Source: Empedobacter stercoris (GTDB taxonomy: Bacteria; Bacteroidota; Bacteroidia; Flavobacteriales; Weeksellaceae). From it: a stretch of 64,000 bases of DNA. A program made the translations under genes and the position numbers. Position 1 is the stretch's first letter; the number at the start of each line of letters is the position of its first letter. Below are positions 34,485 through 43,126 of this stretch, piece by piece. The notes beneath the pieces were generated by a model. It saw only the letters and a program-made list of their open reading frames with translations, did no database searches and had not been told where the DNA came from. The DNA lies in assembly GCF_965137335.1 (NCBI RefSeq), contig NZ_CBCRZD010000002.1. The stretch is one strand, 5' to 3'.

Positions 34485-35744
34485 ATGATTGCAAAAATCG
34501 GAAAGGGAAGCAATATGTACGGAGCGATTTTGTACAATCAGCAGAAAGTGGACAGGGAAAACGGAGCGGTTTTGTTGCTGAACAAAATACCCGACACAAT
34601 GGACGGCAGGTATTCCGTAGCGTATTTCAATAAATGTTTTGAGCCGTATTTGTCTGCAAACATCAAAACAGAAAAAACGGTACGGCATATTTCATTGAAC
34701 CCAGACCCGAAAGACGAGGTAAGCGATGAGCAGTTTACGGAAATGGCACAGGAATATATGGAACGTATGGGCTACGGAAATCAGCCTTATATTGTTTTCA
34801 AACATACGGACATTGACCGAATGCATATCCATATCGTTTCGACCTGTGTAGGCATTGACGGTAAGAAAATCCCCGATGATTACGACCACCCACGTTCAAT
34901 GGCAATCTGTCGGGATTTTGAAACGAAATACAACCTGCACAAAGCAACCGAGCAGGAGCAGAAACAAGCCAACAAAGTTTTCAAACCTGTGGATTACCAC
35001 AAAGGCGACATCAAAAGTCAGATTGCTTCGGTAGTACGGCATTTGCCGAAGTATTACAGCTTTCCGACTATGGGAAGCTATAATGCTTTATTGTCGCTGT
35101 TCAACATCACAGCGGAAGAAGTCAAAGGCGAGCGGAACGGTCAGCCGGTAAACGGATTGGTCTATGTGGCAGTGGACGAAAACGGAAACAAGGCAAGCAA
35201 TCCGTTTAAGGCATCGCTTTTCGGAAAAGACGCAGGAGTTGCACAACTACAAAAGCATTTTGAACAGTCAAAAGAGAAAATGAAAACCAATCCTGTAAGG
35301 TCAGTTTTAAAGAATACTGTTGAATTGGCTATGCACACGACAAGCAACGAAATAGAATTTAGAAAACAATTGACCGAACACGGTATTAATACGATTGTTC
35401 GCAGAAACGACAACGGACGGATTTACGGAGTAACTTTCATTGACCACGAGAGCCGTAGTGTATGGAATGGTTCACAGTTAGACAGAAACCTGTCTGCAAA
35501 TGTTTTTAACGATTGGTGGAACAACGGCAACAAACCCGAACTGAAAACACAGGATAACCCTCTTTCCAAAACGAATACAATAGACAACCAACCAACGAAA
35601 GACCTTTTTGAGTTTATCCCACAGGAACATTCTCAGAATTTCGATATAGGATTATTCAGCCTTTTACCTGATGCACAAGGCGTGGATTATAAAGAAGAAA
35701 CATTTGCTAAACGGATGAAGAAGAAAAAGAGACGATTGCAATAA
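34485..35744 (+). CDS. relaxase (MOBP-type)
   Basis: A 419-residue DNA-nicking protein; the start at 34485 (MIAKIGKGSNMYGAILYN) follows the MobC-like stop by 4 bp. The three-histidine metal site is clear: H107 in FKHTDIDR and H114, H116 in RMHIHIVST. RHISLNPDPKDE near residue 68 is the second conserved block. The catalytic Tyr should be near the N-terminus, with Y12 or Y17 the candidates. It nicks oriT and leads the strand into a recipient through a helper's secretion system. The C-terminal third is variable and basic. Confidence 0.9.
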   Translation: MIAKIGKGSNMYGAILYNQQKVDRENGAVLLLNKIPDTMDGRYSVAYFNKCFEPYLSANIKTEKTVRHISLNPDPKDEVSDEQFTEMAQEYMERMGYGNQPYIVFKHTDIDRMHIHIVSTCVGIDGKKIPDDYDHPRSMAICRDFETKYNLHKATEQEQKQANKVFKPVDYHKGDIKSQIASVVRHLPKYYSFPTMGSYNALLSLFNITAEEVKGERNGQPVNGLVYVAVDENGNKASNPFKASLFGKDAGVAQLQKHFEQSKEKMKTNPVRSVLKNTVELAMHTTSNEIEFRKQLTEHGINTIVRRNDNGRIYGVTFIDHESRSVWNGSQLDRNLSANVFNDWWNNGNKPELKTQDNPLSKTNTIDNQPTKDLFEFIPQEHSQNFDIGLFSLLPDAQGVDYKEETFAKRMKKKKRRLQ

Positions 35745-35748
35745 ACAA

Positions 35749-35763
35749 TGCAATGCCATTGCA
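35749..35763. promoter_or_regulatory. Fur-type 7-1-7 operator (site 1)
   Basis: TGCAATGCCATTGCA is a perfect 7-1-7 palindrome, the geometry of Fur/Zur/PerR boxes. It ends 12 bp before TAACTTTGC (35776-35784), a Bacteroidota -7 element, and so covers the -33 region of the metal-efflux operon. A near-identical site is at 42345-42359. Confidence 0.72.
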
Positions 35764-35792
35764 TTACTTTTTTACTAACTTTGCAAAAGAAT

Positions 35793-36131
35793 ATGAAAGT
35801 CTTTTACTCCATATTGGCAATTTATATGATGACGGTATTTTTAATGCCGTGTACCGATATGTATGAAAAGGACAACTTTCAAAACCATAACCATTCGGAA
35901 GAATTAACCCATCAAGGAAGCCACGACCATCAGGAAACAACTGATATGTGCAGTCCATTTTGTTTATGCGGTTGTTGTGGAATAGTTTCAGGTATAGTGC
36001 TTCAATGGAATGTATACAGCTTAGTTAAGGCGAAGACTTTTGACCTTTCTAAGCCTAAAGTTTATTATAAATGTACCTTTATATCCCACTATCTGGGGGG
36101 AATTTGGCAACCGCCAAAGATTAATGCATAA
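35793..36131 (+). CDS. Cys/His-rich small exported protein (DUF6660-like)
   Basis: A 112-residue protein from the ATG at 35793, just 9 bp after the -7 element, so the mRNA has almost no leader. An N-terminal hydrophobic segment (KVFYSILAIYMMTVFLMPC) is followed by a His-rich stretch (HNHSEELTHQGSHDHQ) and a Cys cluster (CSPFCLCGCCG), all plausible metal ligands. Similar small proteins precede CzcA/CusA pumps in many Bacteroidota and are annotated DUF6660. It is the first gene of the efflux operon. A metal-binding or sensing role in the periplasm is inferred, not proven. Confidence 0.7.
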   Translation: MKVFYSILAIYMMTVFLMPCTDMYEKDNFQNHNHSEELTHQGSHDHQETTDMCSPFCLCGCCGIVSGIVLQWNVYSLVKAKTFDLSKPKVYYKCTFISHYLGGIWQPPKINA

Positions 36132-36264
36132 TTTTTAATGTTTTAATGATTATAGCTTTTTGCGTACAGCAACAAGCTGAATGTTTTGGGTCATACTTCG
36201 TATTTCTCGTATTCATAATCATTGCAATTTATCATTAATTATTCATCATTAATCGCAACAAAAA

Positions 36265-39200
36265 GTGTTAGATAATATTATAAAATTCTCCATAAAGAAT
36301 AAATTCATCATAGGATTGATGACCTTGTTACTTATCATTTGGGGGGTATGGAGTGCCACCAAAATCCCTATTGATGCCCAACCTGACATTACAAACAATC
36401 AGGTTCAGATTATTACCCTGTCGCCTACATTGGCAGGACAAGAAGTAGAACAATTAGTAACATTTCCCGTAGAGCAAAGTATCGTTAATCTTCCAAAAGT
36501 AGAAGAGATAAGAAGTGTTTCAAGATTTGGATTATCTGTTGTAACCGTTGTCTTTCAAGATAATGTCGATATTTATTTTGCACGACAGTTAGTAAGCCAA
36601 CAGCTGAAAGAAGCACAAGACCAGATACCTGACGGGATTGGAACACCTGAACTTGCTCCTGTCAGTACAGGTCTTGGCGAAGTGTACCAATATATTCTTC
36701 ATCCCAAAGAAGGCAGTGAAGACAAATATTCCGCAATGGATTTGCGGACAATGCAGGACTGGATTGTTGCCAGACAACTTTACGGTACTCCGGGAATTGC
36801 AGAAGTCAATAGTTTCGGTGGTTTGCTTAAACAGTACGAAGTTTCTATCGACCCAAACCGCATCAAGGCAATGGACGTTAGTATTTCCGATATTTTTACC
36901 GCCCTCGAAAACAACAACCAAAATACCGGAGGTGCATATATCGATAAGAAGCCCAATGCTTACTTTATTCGCGGGATTGGTCTGGTTACTTCATTGGAAG
37001 ATGTAGGAAATATCGTCGTTAAAAATACAGGTAGCGTTCCGGTATTTATCAAAGATGTGGCAGAAGTACAATTTGGTCACGCAACCCGGTACGGAGCATT
37101 GACCTATAATGGCGAAGTAGATGCTGTGGGTGGGATTGTAATGATGTTGAAGGGAGAAAACACCTCTGAAGTTGTAAAAAGTATCAAAGAAAAAATACCG
37201 GTTATCCAACAATCTCTACCCGAAGACGTGGTCATAGAACCATTTTTAGACAGAATGGATTTGGTTGATAGAGCGATAAGTACGGTTCAAAAGAACCTCA
37301 TTGAGGGCGCACTGATTGTTATTTTTGTATTAATTCTATTCCTGGGGAATTTCAGAGCAGGACTGATTGTAGCCTCAGCCATACCGCTATCTATGCTTTT
37401 TGCGTTGGGAATGATGCGGCTGTTTGGTGTAAGTGCCAACCTGATGAGTATGGGGGCTATTGATTTCGGATTGGTAATAGATGGTTCCCTGATTGTCGTC
37501 GAAGCGACAATGCACCATTTGGGATTGCGGAAAACCACGCATAGGCTTACCCAAAACGAAATGGATGACGAGGTTTTTGACTCGGCAAGAAAAATCCGTA
37601 CAAGTGCGGCATTTGGAGAAATCATTATCCTTATCGTTTATATCCCTATCCTTACTTTGGTAGGTATCGAGGGTAAAATGTTCACACCGATGGCACAGAC
37701 CGTAGGTTTTGCCATTTTGGGAGCATTGATTTTATCCTTTACCTATATCCCGATGATGAGTGCTTTGTTTTTGTCGAAAAAGCCGATTACCAAAAAGAAT
37801 TTTTCAGACAAAATGATGGATTATCTGCAAGGCATTTATAAGCCTTTGTTAGAAAAAGCCATTCGGATAAAATATGTTGTGATAGCGGTTGCCGTTGGTC
37901 TTTTTACAATCAGCATATTCCTTTTTTCACGAATGGGCGGAGAGTTCCTACCAAAATTGGGCGAGGGCGATTTTGCTTTCCATTGTATCCTGCCGCAAGG
38001 AACATCGTTAAGCCAAAGTCTGGAAACCTCTATGCAGGCATCCAAGATAATCAAAGAGTTCGACGAAGTAAAAATGGTCGTAGGTAAGACAGGTGCAGGA
38101 GAAATACCGACAGACCCGATGCCTCCGGAAGCTACCGACCTGATGATTATCCTGAAACCACAGGACGAATGGAAAACAAAAAAATCCTATGACGAGCTTT
38201 CCAATGAAATGATGGAGAAACTTGAAGTTATTCCCGGTGTATTCTTTGAAGCCAATCAGCCGATACAGATGCGGTTTAATGAACTGATGACAGGTATCAG
38301 GCAGGATGTAGCCGTTAAGATATTCGGAGAAGACCTCGACAGTTTGTTGGTTTATGCCAATAAAGCGAATGCTATTATTCAAACAGTAGAAGGTGCGACT
38401 GCTCCGCAGGTAGAACGGGTAGCAGGTCTTCCCCAAATCAATATCGAATATGACCGTACCCGAATAGCCAATTACGGCTTGAATGTACAGGAAATAAACG
38501 ATATTGTAAGTACGGCATTCGCAGGTAAATCAGCAGGTGTGATTTATGAAAACGAACGAAGATTTGATTTGGTGGTACGGCTTGATGAAGCCCACCGCAG
38601 TTCCATTGAGGATGTGAGCAATCTGTTTATCCCACTACCAAACGGCGACCAAATACCGCTTTCACAGGTTGCAAACATTGATTACAAATTAGGGCCCGCA
38701 CAAATCAGCCGTGAAGGCGGTAAACGCAGGATATATGTCGGCTTCAACGTACAGGGGCGGGATGTAGCCAGCGTTGTCAATGAAATTCAGGATAAATTGG
38801 CTGAACAGATTAAGCTACCGACAGGTTATTATTTTACTTATGGTGGTCAGTTTGAGAACCTCCAAAAAGCTACCGACAGATTGCTGATTGCTGTACCTAT
38901 CGCATTGCTTTTGATTTTTATCCTGTTGTATTTCACATTCCATTCGTTTAAGGAAGCCGTTTTGGTATATACAGCTATCCCGATGAGTGCCATTGGAGGC
39001 GTATTTGCCCTGTTATTGCGGGATATGCCATTCAGCATATCAGCAGGTGTCGGATTTATCGCCCTGTTTGGTGTTGCTGTTCTGAATGGGATTGTACTGA
39101 TTGCCACGTTCAATAGACTGGAAAAAGAGGGTTGGAACGAGATTATTCCGAGAATTATCGAGGGAGCTAAAACAAGGCTTAGACCTGTATTGATGACGGC

Positions 39201-40623
39201 ATCTGTGGCAAGTTTAGGTTTTTTACCAATGGCGTTGAGTACAAGTGCAGGTGCAGAAGTACAAAAACCGTTGGCAACCGTGGTTATCGGTGGACTGATT
39301 TCGGCAACTGCCCTAACATTGTTCGTCCTGCCATTGCTGTACCTCGTATTTATGAGAAACCAAAAACCTCCGAAAAATAGTAAAACGAAAGCCATAGCAC
39401 CCGTGCTGTTGCTGTTTGTGTTCTTGGGTTTTTCTCAAAACGGTAAGGCACAAACTCCGATGAGTGTAGATAGAGCTATTGAAGTAGCTGTGGAGAACAA
39501 CCCTCAGCTACGTTCCAAAAATATGGATATTCAATCTGCCCAAAGCCTTAGCAAGACGGCGTATGAACTACCGAAGACCGATGTAAACTTCCAATACGGG
39601 AATAATGAGGGATTTGAATATAATGACGGTTTCCAAATTTCACAGACCATTCCCTTTCCGACACTCTTTGGGGCAAAGAAAAATCTTGTCAAAGAGCAGG
39701 TAAAAGGTCAGCAGTGGGCGAAGGCTCTGACAGAAAACGAACTGAAAAAACAGGTAAGAACCTATTATTATCAGTTGGAATATTTGGAGCATAATGCTTC
39801 GGTTTTAAAGTATCTTGATAGTATTTATGTAGACTTTATCCGTGTTGCGGAACTCCGGTATAAAACGGGAGATATAGGTAAATTAGACGTTAATACTGCA
39901 ACTACCAAGAAAGGGGAAATAAGTCTTTTGTATCAACAGAACGAGGTTTTAAGGCAGAACGCCTATCAAAGCCTTAAAAATCTGATGCAGACACAGGAAG
40001 ATTTCTTAATAGAACCTCAACCGGATTATACACCATTGCTGTTAAGTTCTTTCATTGACAGTTCGGCTGTTGCAAATCATCCGAGCATCCAGCTATTGTA
40101 CCAAGAGGCGAAAATTGCCGAACAGAACAAGAAATTGGAACGGGCAAACAGCCTGCCTGATTTTACGTTCGGCTATAATAACATATCGCTGATAGGAATG
40201 CACAGTAAAAATGGTGTAGAGCAATTTTATGGCAGAGGACAGCGGTTTAGTTTTGTTGATGTAGGTATTACAATCCCCATTTTTACAACCACCAAAGCAA
40301 AAATTCGCTCGCTTGATTACAAGAAACAATCATTGGAATTAAATGCGCAATGGCAGGAACAACAGCTTAAAACGGAATTGGCAAACGCCTTGAAACAATA
40401 CGAACAATATGTAGCGCAGTTTACCTATTTCAAGGAGCAGGCACTTCCCAATGCTGATGAGATTATCAATGCTGCAAAGCTGGGGTACAGTACCGGAGAT
40501 ATTTCTTATGTGGAGTACCTATTTGCCTTGCAGACAACAGCAGACATTCAGCTTAATTATTTAAATAGCATTCAGCAAATCAATGAGGCTGTAACGCTTA
40601 TCCATTCATTAATCAGTAAATAA
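36265..40623 (+). CDS. heavy-metal RND pump fused to TolC-type channel (CzcA-CzcC)
   Basis: A 1452-residue fusion. Residues about 1-1035 form a CzcA/CusA-type proton-driven inner-membrane pump. Its TM4 motif GAIDFGLVIDGSLIVVEATM lies near 398-417, and two six-helix halves with periplasmic loops are visible. A signal-like helix (VLLLFVFLGFSQNGKAQ, about 1045-1061) leads into an outer-membrane factor (about 1065-1452) with TolC-type coiled coils. The start is GTG at 36265. The fusion places the pump and the duct in one reading frame and needs processing or an unusual topology. The metal (Zn, Cd, Co, Cu or Ni) is not fixed by sequence. Confidence 0.88.
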   Translation: MLDNIIKFSIKNKFIIGLMTLLLIIWGVWSATKIPIDAQPDITNNQVQIITLSPTLAGQEVEQLVTFPVEQSIVNLPKVEEIRSVSRFGLSVVTVVFQDNVDIYFARQLVSQQLKEAQDQIPDGIGTPELAPVSTGLGEVYQYILHPKEGSEDKYSAMDLRTMQDWIVARQLYGTPGIAEVNSFGGLLKQYEVSIDPNRIKAMDVSISDIFTALENNNQNTGGAYIDKKPNAYFIRGIGLVTSLEDVGNIVVKNTGSVPVFIKDVAEVQFGHATRYGALTYNGEVDAVGGIVMMLKGENTSEVVKSIKEKIPVIQQSLPEDVVIEPFLDRMDLVDRAISTVQKNLIEGALIVIFVLILFLGNFRAGLIVASAIPLSMLFALGMMRLFGVSANLMSMGAIDFGLVIDGSLIVVEATMHHLGLRKTTHRLTQNEMDDEVFDSARKIRTSAAFGEIIILIVYIPILTLVGIEGKMFTPMAQTVGFAILGALILSFTYIPMMSALFLSKKPITKKNFSDKMMDYLQGIYKPLLEKAIRIKYVVIAVAVGLFTISIFLFSRMGGEFLPKLGEGDFAFHCILPQGTSLSQSLETSMQASKIIKEFDEVKMVVGKTGAGEIPTDPMPPEATDLMIILKPQDEWKTKKSYDELSNEMMEKLEVIPGVFFEANQPIQMRFNELMTGIRQDVAVKIFGEDLDSLLVYANKANAIIQTVEGATAPQVERVAGLPQINIEYDRTRIANYGLNVQEINDIVSTAFAGKSAGVIYENERRFDLVVRLDEAHRSSIEDVSNLFIPLPNGDQIPLSQVANIDYKLGPAQISREGGKRRIYVGFNVQGRDVASVVNEIQDKLAEQIKLPTGYYFTYGGQFENLQKATDRLLIAVPIALLLIFILLYFTFHSFKEAVLVYTAIPMSAIGGVFALLLRDMPFSISAGVGFIALFGVAVLNGIVLIATFNRLEKEGWNEIIPRIIEGAKTRLRPVLMTASVASLGFLPMALSTSAGAEVQKPLATVVIGGLISATALTLFVLPLLYLVFMRNQKPPKNSKTKAIAPVLLLFVFLGFSQNGKAQTPMSVDRAIEVAVENNPQLRSKNMDIQSAQSLSKTAYELPKTDVNFQYGNNEGFEYNDGFQISQTIPFPTLFGAKKNLVKEQVKGQQWAKALTENELKKQVRTYYYQLEYLEHNASVLKYLDSIYVDFIRVAELRYKTGDIGKLDVNTATTKKGEISLLYQQNEVLRQNAYQSLKNLMQTQEDFLIEPQPDYTPLLLSSFIDSSAVANHPSIQLLYQEAKIAEQNKKLERANSLPDFTFGYNNISLIGMHSKNGVEQFYGRGQRFSFVDVGITIPIFTTTKAKIRSLDYKKQSLELNAQWQEQQLKTELANALKQYEQYVAQFTYFKEQALPNADEIINAAKLGYSTGDISYVEYLFALQTTADIQLNYLNSIQQINEAVTLIHSLISK

Positions 40624-40629
40624 TACAAT

Positions 40630-41916
40630 ATGAAACGTATCATAAATAATATAGTTTTCAGCGTTCTTGTCCTCGTAGCATTCTTTGCTTTCAACGCCTG
40701 TACAAATAATCATAAAGAGGGCGACGGGCATAATCACGGAACGGAAGCAGAAACAACAACGGACGAACACGAAGAAGAAGAAAATGTTGCAGTGCTGACC
40801 GATGAGCAGATGAAAGCCGTAGGTATTGAAATCGGTTCAATTGAACAGAAGCAATTATCCGCAACATTGAAAGCTAATGGAGCATTAAGAGTTCCCAACA
40901 GCAACAAGGCGAATGCAACCTCGTTGTTTGGCGGTGTTATCAAATCCCTCAACGTGGAGATAGGCGATTTCGTAAGGAAAGGTCAGGTTATCGCTACTAT
41001 TTCCAATCCGCAATTCATACAATTGCAGGAAGAATACCTAAGCATCAATAGCCGGATAGAGTTTGCCGAACAGGAACTTGTAAGACAAAGAGAGCTGAAC
41101 GACGGAAATGTCGGAGCAAAGAAAAACCTGCAAAGTGCCACTACTGAACTGAACACGTTGAGAACACGGAAGTCTTCTTTGAACCAGCAAATTCAAATGA
41201 TGGGGATTAATCCGGCTTCCTTGTCAAATTCGAGCCTTAAATCCTCATTGGTCGTTACAAGTCCGATAAGCGGTACTATCAGCAATGTTTTTGCCAAAAT
41301 CGGAAGCTATGTAGATGTGTCATCGCCTATTGCTGAAATCATAGAAAACACAGCCCTGCACTTGGACTTACAGGTGTATGAAAAGGATATTCCTTTAATC
41401 AAAATAGGTCAGAAAATAGATTTTGTCGTAACCAACAATCCCAATAAGACTTATTCTGCCGAAGTTTATAGTATCGGCTCATCCTTTAGCGGAGAGAGTA
41501 AAACTATTGCTGTTCACAGCAAGATTACAGGAGATAAAGCAGGGTTGATTGACGGAATGAGTATAACCGGAATGGTAAGTTTAGATGATGTATTAAGTAC
41601 GGCTGTACCCAACGATGCTATTGTCAATGCAGACGGAAAGTATTACATCTTTTTGGTCAAGGAGCAGGAAGAAGAACCCCACGAGCATAAAGAGGGAGAA
41701 GCTCACGACCACGATGAAGAGGAGGCTCACGACCACGGTTCTGAAAAGGGAACTCGATTTGTAAGAATGGAAGTCATTAAAGGTGCTTCTCTATTAGGTT
41801 ATACGGCAATTACACCTGTAAGTGAAATTCCTCACGGAACGCATATCGTGGTAAAAAGTGCATTTTTTGTGAATGCAAAAATGGATGATTCGGGAGAACA
41901 CGCCCACGCTCACTAA
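40630..41916 (+). CDS. periplasmic adaptor of metal RND pump (CzcB-like)
   Basis: A 428-residue lipoprotein (lipobox FNAC, Cys at 24) of the membrane-fusion family linking pump and channel. A His-rich stretch follows the lipid anchor (HKEGDGHNHGTEAETTTDEH). The barrel-sandwich (SLFGGVIKSLNVEIGDFVRKGQVIATI), the coiled-coil hairpin (about 130-190) and the beta-barrel (about 240-310) are visible. A second His/Glu-rich loop near 345-375 (HEHKEGEAHDHDEEEAHDHG) could capture metal. It starts 6 bp after the CzcA-CzcC fusion gene and is co-transcribed. A Fur-family gene follows after 13 bp. Confidence 0.88.
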   Translation: MKRIINNIVFSVLVLVAFFAFNACTNNHKEGDGHNHGTEAETTTDEHEEEENVAVLTDEQMKAVGIEIGSIEQKQLSATLKANGALRVPNSNKANATSLFGGVIKSLNVEIGDFVRKGQVIATISNPQFIQLQEEYLSINSRIEFAEQELVRQRELNDGNVGAKKNLQSATTELNTLRTRKSSLNQQIQMMGINPASLSNSSLKSSLVVTSPISGTISNVFAKIGSYVDVSSPIAEIIENTALHLDLQVYEKDIPLIKIGQKIDFVVTNNPNKTYSAEVYSIGSSFSGESKTIAVHSKITGDKAGLIDGMSITGMVSLDDVLSTAVPNDAIVNADGKYYIFLVKEQEEEPHEHKEGEAHDHDEEEAHDHGSEKGTRFVRMEVIKGASLLGYTAITPVSEIPHGTHIVVKSAFFVNAKMDDSGEHAHAH

Positions 41917-41929
41917 AAAACATTGGATA

Positions 41930-42352
41930 ATGAAAAAAAACATTGAACAGAAGCTGTTGTCAAAGAACACCAATCCGACCAGTATGCGGATATTGGTTTA
42001 TGATTTCTTGGAGCAACAGCAAACAGCAATGTCCCTATCTGAAATCGAGAGCCATTTTTATAAAGCAGACAGGGTTACGATTTACAGGACTTTGAAAACT
42101 TTTGAAGAAAAAGGCATTGTACACAGTATTCAGGAGAACACTACGGTCAAGTATATTCTGTGCCACGATGGGTGTGATGAAAATACACACAAGGATTGGC
42201 ACTTACATTTCTATTGTAAGATTTGTAAGCAGACAACCTGTAAGGAGGATTTTATAATACCGCAGAATGGAAGTCAGAATTACCGTATCGACGAACTAAA
42301 ATTATTTGGTAAGGGAATTTGTGAAAACTGTTTAAAGGAGAGTTTGCAATAG
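41930..42352 (+). CDS. Fur-family transcriptional regulator
   Basis: A 140-residue metalloregulator; the ATG at 41930 (MKKNIEQKLLSKNTNPTSMR) is preferred, since the longer frame runs back into the czcB-like gene. The winged helix (about 15-85, SLSEIESHFYKADRVTIYRTLKTFEEKGIV) leads to the metal-binding domain with HDGCDENTHKDWHLHFYCKICKQ and the structural-zinc pair CKIC...CENC. It is the last gene of the efflux operon. Palindromes before this operon and overlapping its own stop codon make it the likely repressor of both units. Zur-like zinc sensing is a guess. Confidence 0.85.
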   Translation: MKKNIEQKLLSKNTNPTSMRILVYDFLEQQQTAMSLSEIESHFYKADRVTIYRTLKTFEEKGIVHSIQENTTVKYILCHDGCDENTHKDWHLHFYCKICKQTTCKEDFIIPQNGSQNYRIDELKLFGKGICENCLKESLQ

Positions 42353-42359
42353 CATTGCA
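42345..42359. promoter_or_regulatory. Fur-type 7-1-7 operator (site 2)
   Basis: TGCAATAGCATTGCA shares both TGCAAT/ATTGCA half-sites with site 1 (35749) and matches 6 of 7 palindromic pairs. It overlaps the regulator's TAG stop and ends 13 bp before TAACTTTGT (42373-42381), the promoter of the next unit. Confidence 0.7.
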
Positions 42360-42399
42360 GGCTCTCCCTGTGTAACTTTGTTATAAATATAAATGTGTT

Positions 42400-43104
42400 A
42401 TGGACACCTATCTTAAAGAAACAAAAATCCTTGACTACTCCAATGCTTCCATACAAAAGCTATTGGAGCAGAGAGGGTGGGAAAACTTGGACACCGTTGC
42501 CAAAGTTCAAGCCATTTACAATTTTGTACGGGACGAAATAAAGTTTGGCTATAATGTTTCTGATTATATTTCCGCATCGCAGGTGCTGAATGACGGGTAC
42601 GGACAATGCAACACAAAAGCCACTTTATTAATGGCTTTGTTAAGAGCAACAGATGTACCTAACCGTATTCACGGCTTTACCATTGACAAGGCATTGCAGA
42701 AAGGAGCTATTACAGGTATTTGGTACAGACTATCGCCTAAGAATATCTTGCATAGCTGGGTTGAAGTTTGGGTAAACGAGCAATGGTATTTTTTGGAGGG
42801 CGTGATTTTGGATAAACCGTACCTCACTAAATTACAGGAACAGAACAGTGATTGCAAGACCACTTTTTGCGGTTTCGGGGTTTATACCTATAATTTTGAG
42901 AACCCGCCGATTGAATGGAACCTCAATAATACATTTATTCAGGATAAAGGCATCAATCGGGACTTTGGCGTTTTTGATACACCCGATGCGTTTTATGCAA
43001 AACATCAACAAGAACTGAACGCTTTCAAGAAGTTTATTTTTCAGCATATCGTGAGGCATATAATGAATAATAATGTAGAAAGAATAAGAAATAAAAAAGT
43101 GTAA
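42400..43104 (+). CDS. transglutaminase-like domain protein
   Basis: A 234-residue protein of the transglutaminase/papain-like fold. The catalytic Cys is C70 in NDGYGQCNTKATLL and the His is H118 in LHSWVEVWV, followed by the Asp/Glu strand WYFLEGVILD. No signal peptide is seen. It lies between the second Fur-type operator and the P-type ATPase gene, 22 bp apart, so it should respond to the same metal signal. Transglutaminase-like proteins beside metal ATPases have no settled role; peptide or cell-wall hydrolysis are possibilities. Confidence 0.78.
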   Translation: MDTYLKETKILDYSNASIQKLLEQRGWENLDTVAKVQAIYNFVRDEIKFGYNVSDYISASQVLNDGYGQCNTKATLLMALLRATDVPNRIHGFTIDKALQKGAITGIWYRLSPKNILHSWVEVWVNEQWYFLEGVILDKPYLTKLQEQNSDCKTTFCGFGVYTYNFENPPIEWNLNNTFIQDKGINRDFGVFDTPDAFYAKHQQELNAFKKFIFQHIVRHIMNNNVERIRNKKV

Positions 43105-43126
43105 CGAACCTAAAAAATTAAAGGCT

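Noticed and set aside
41873..41929. Longer N-terminus for the Fur-family protein
   Set aside because: The extra 19 residues run back into the adaptor gene, do not look like Fur, and a suitable ATG exists at 41930.
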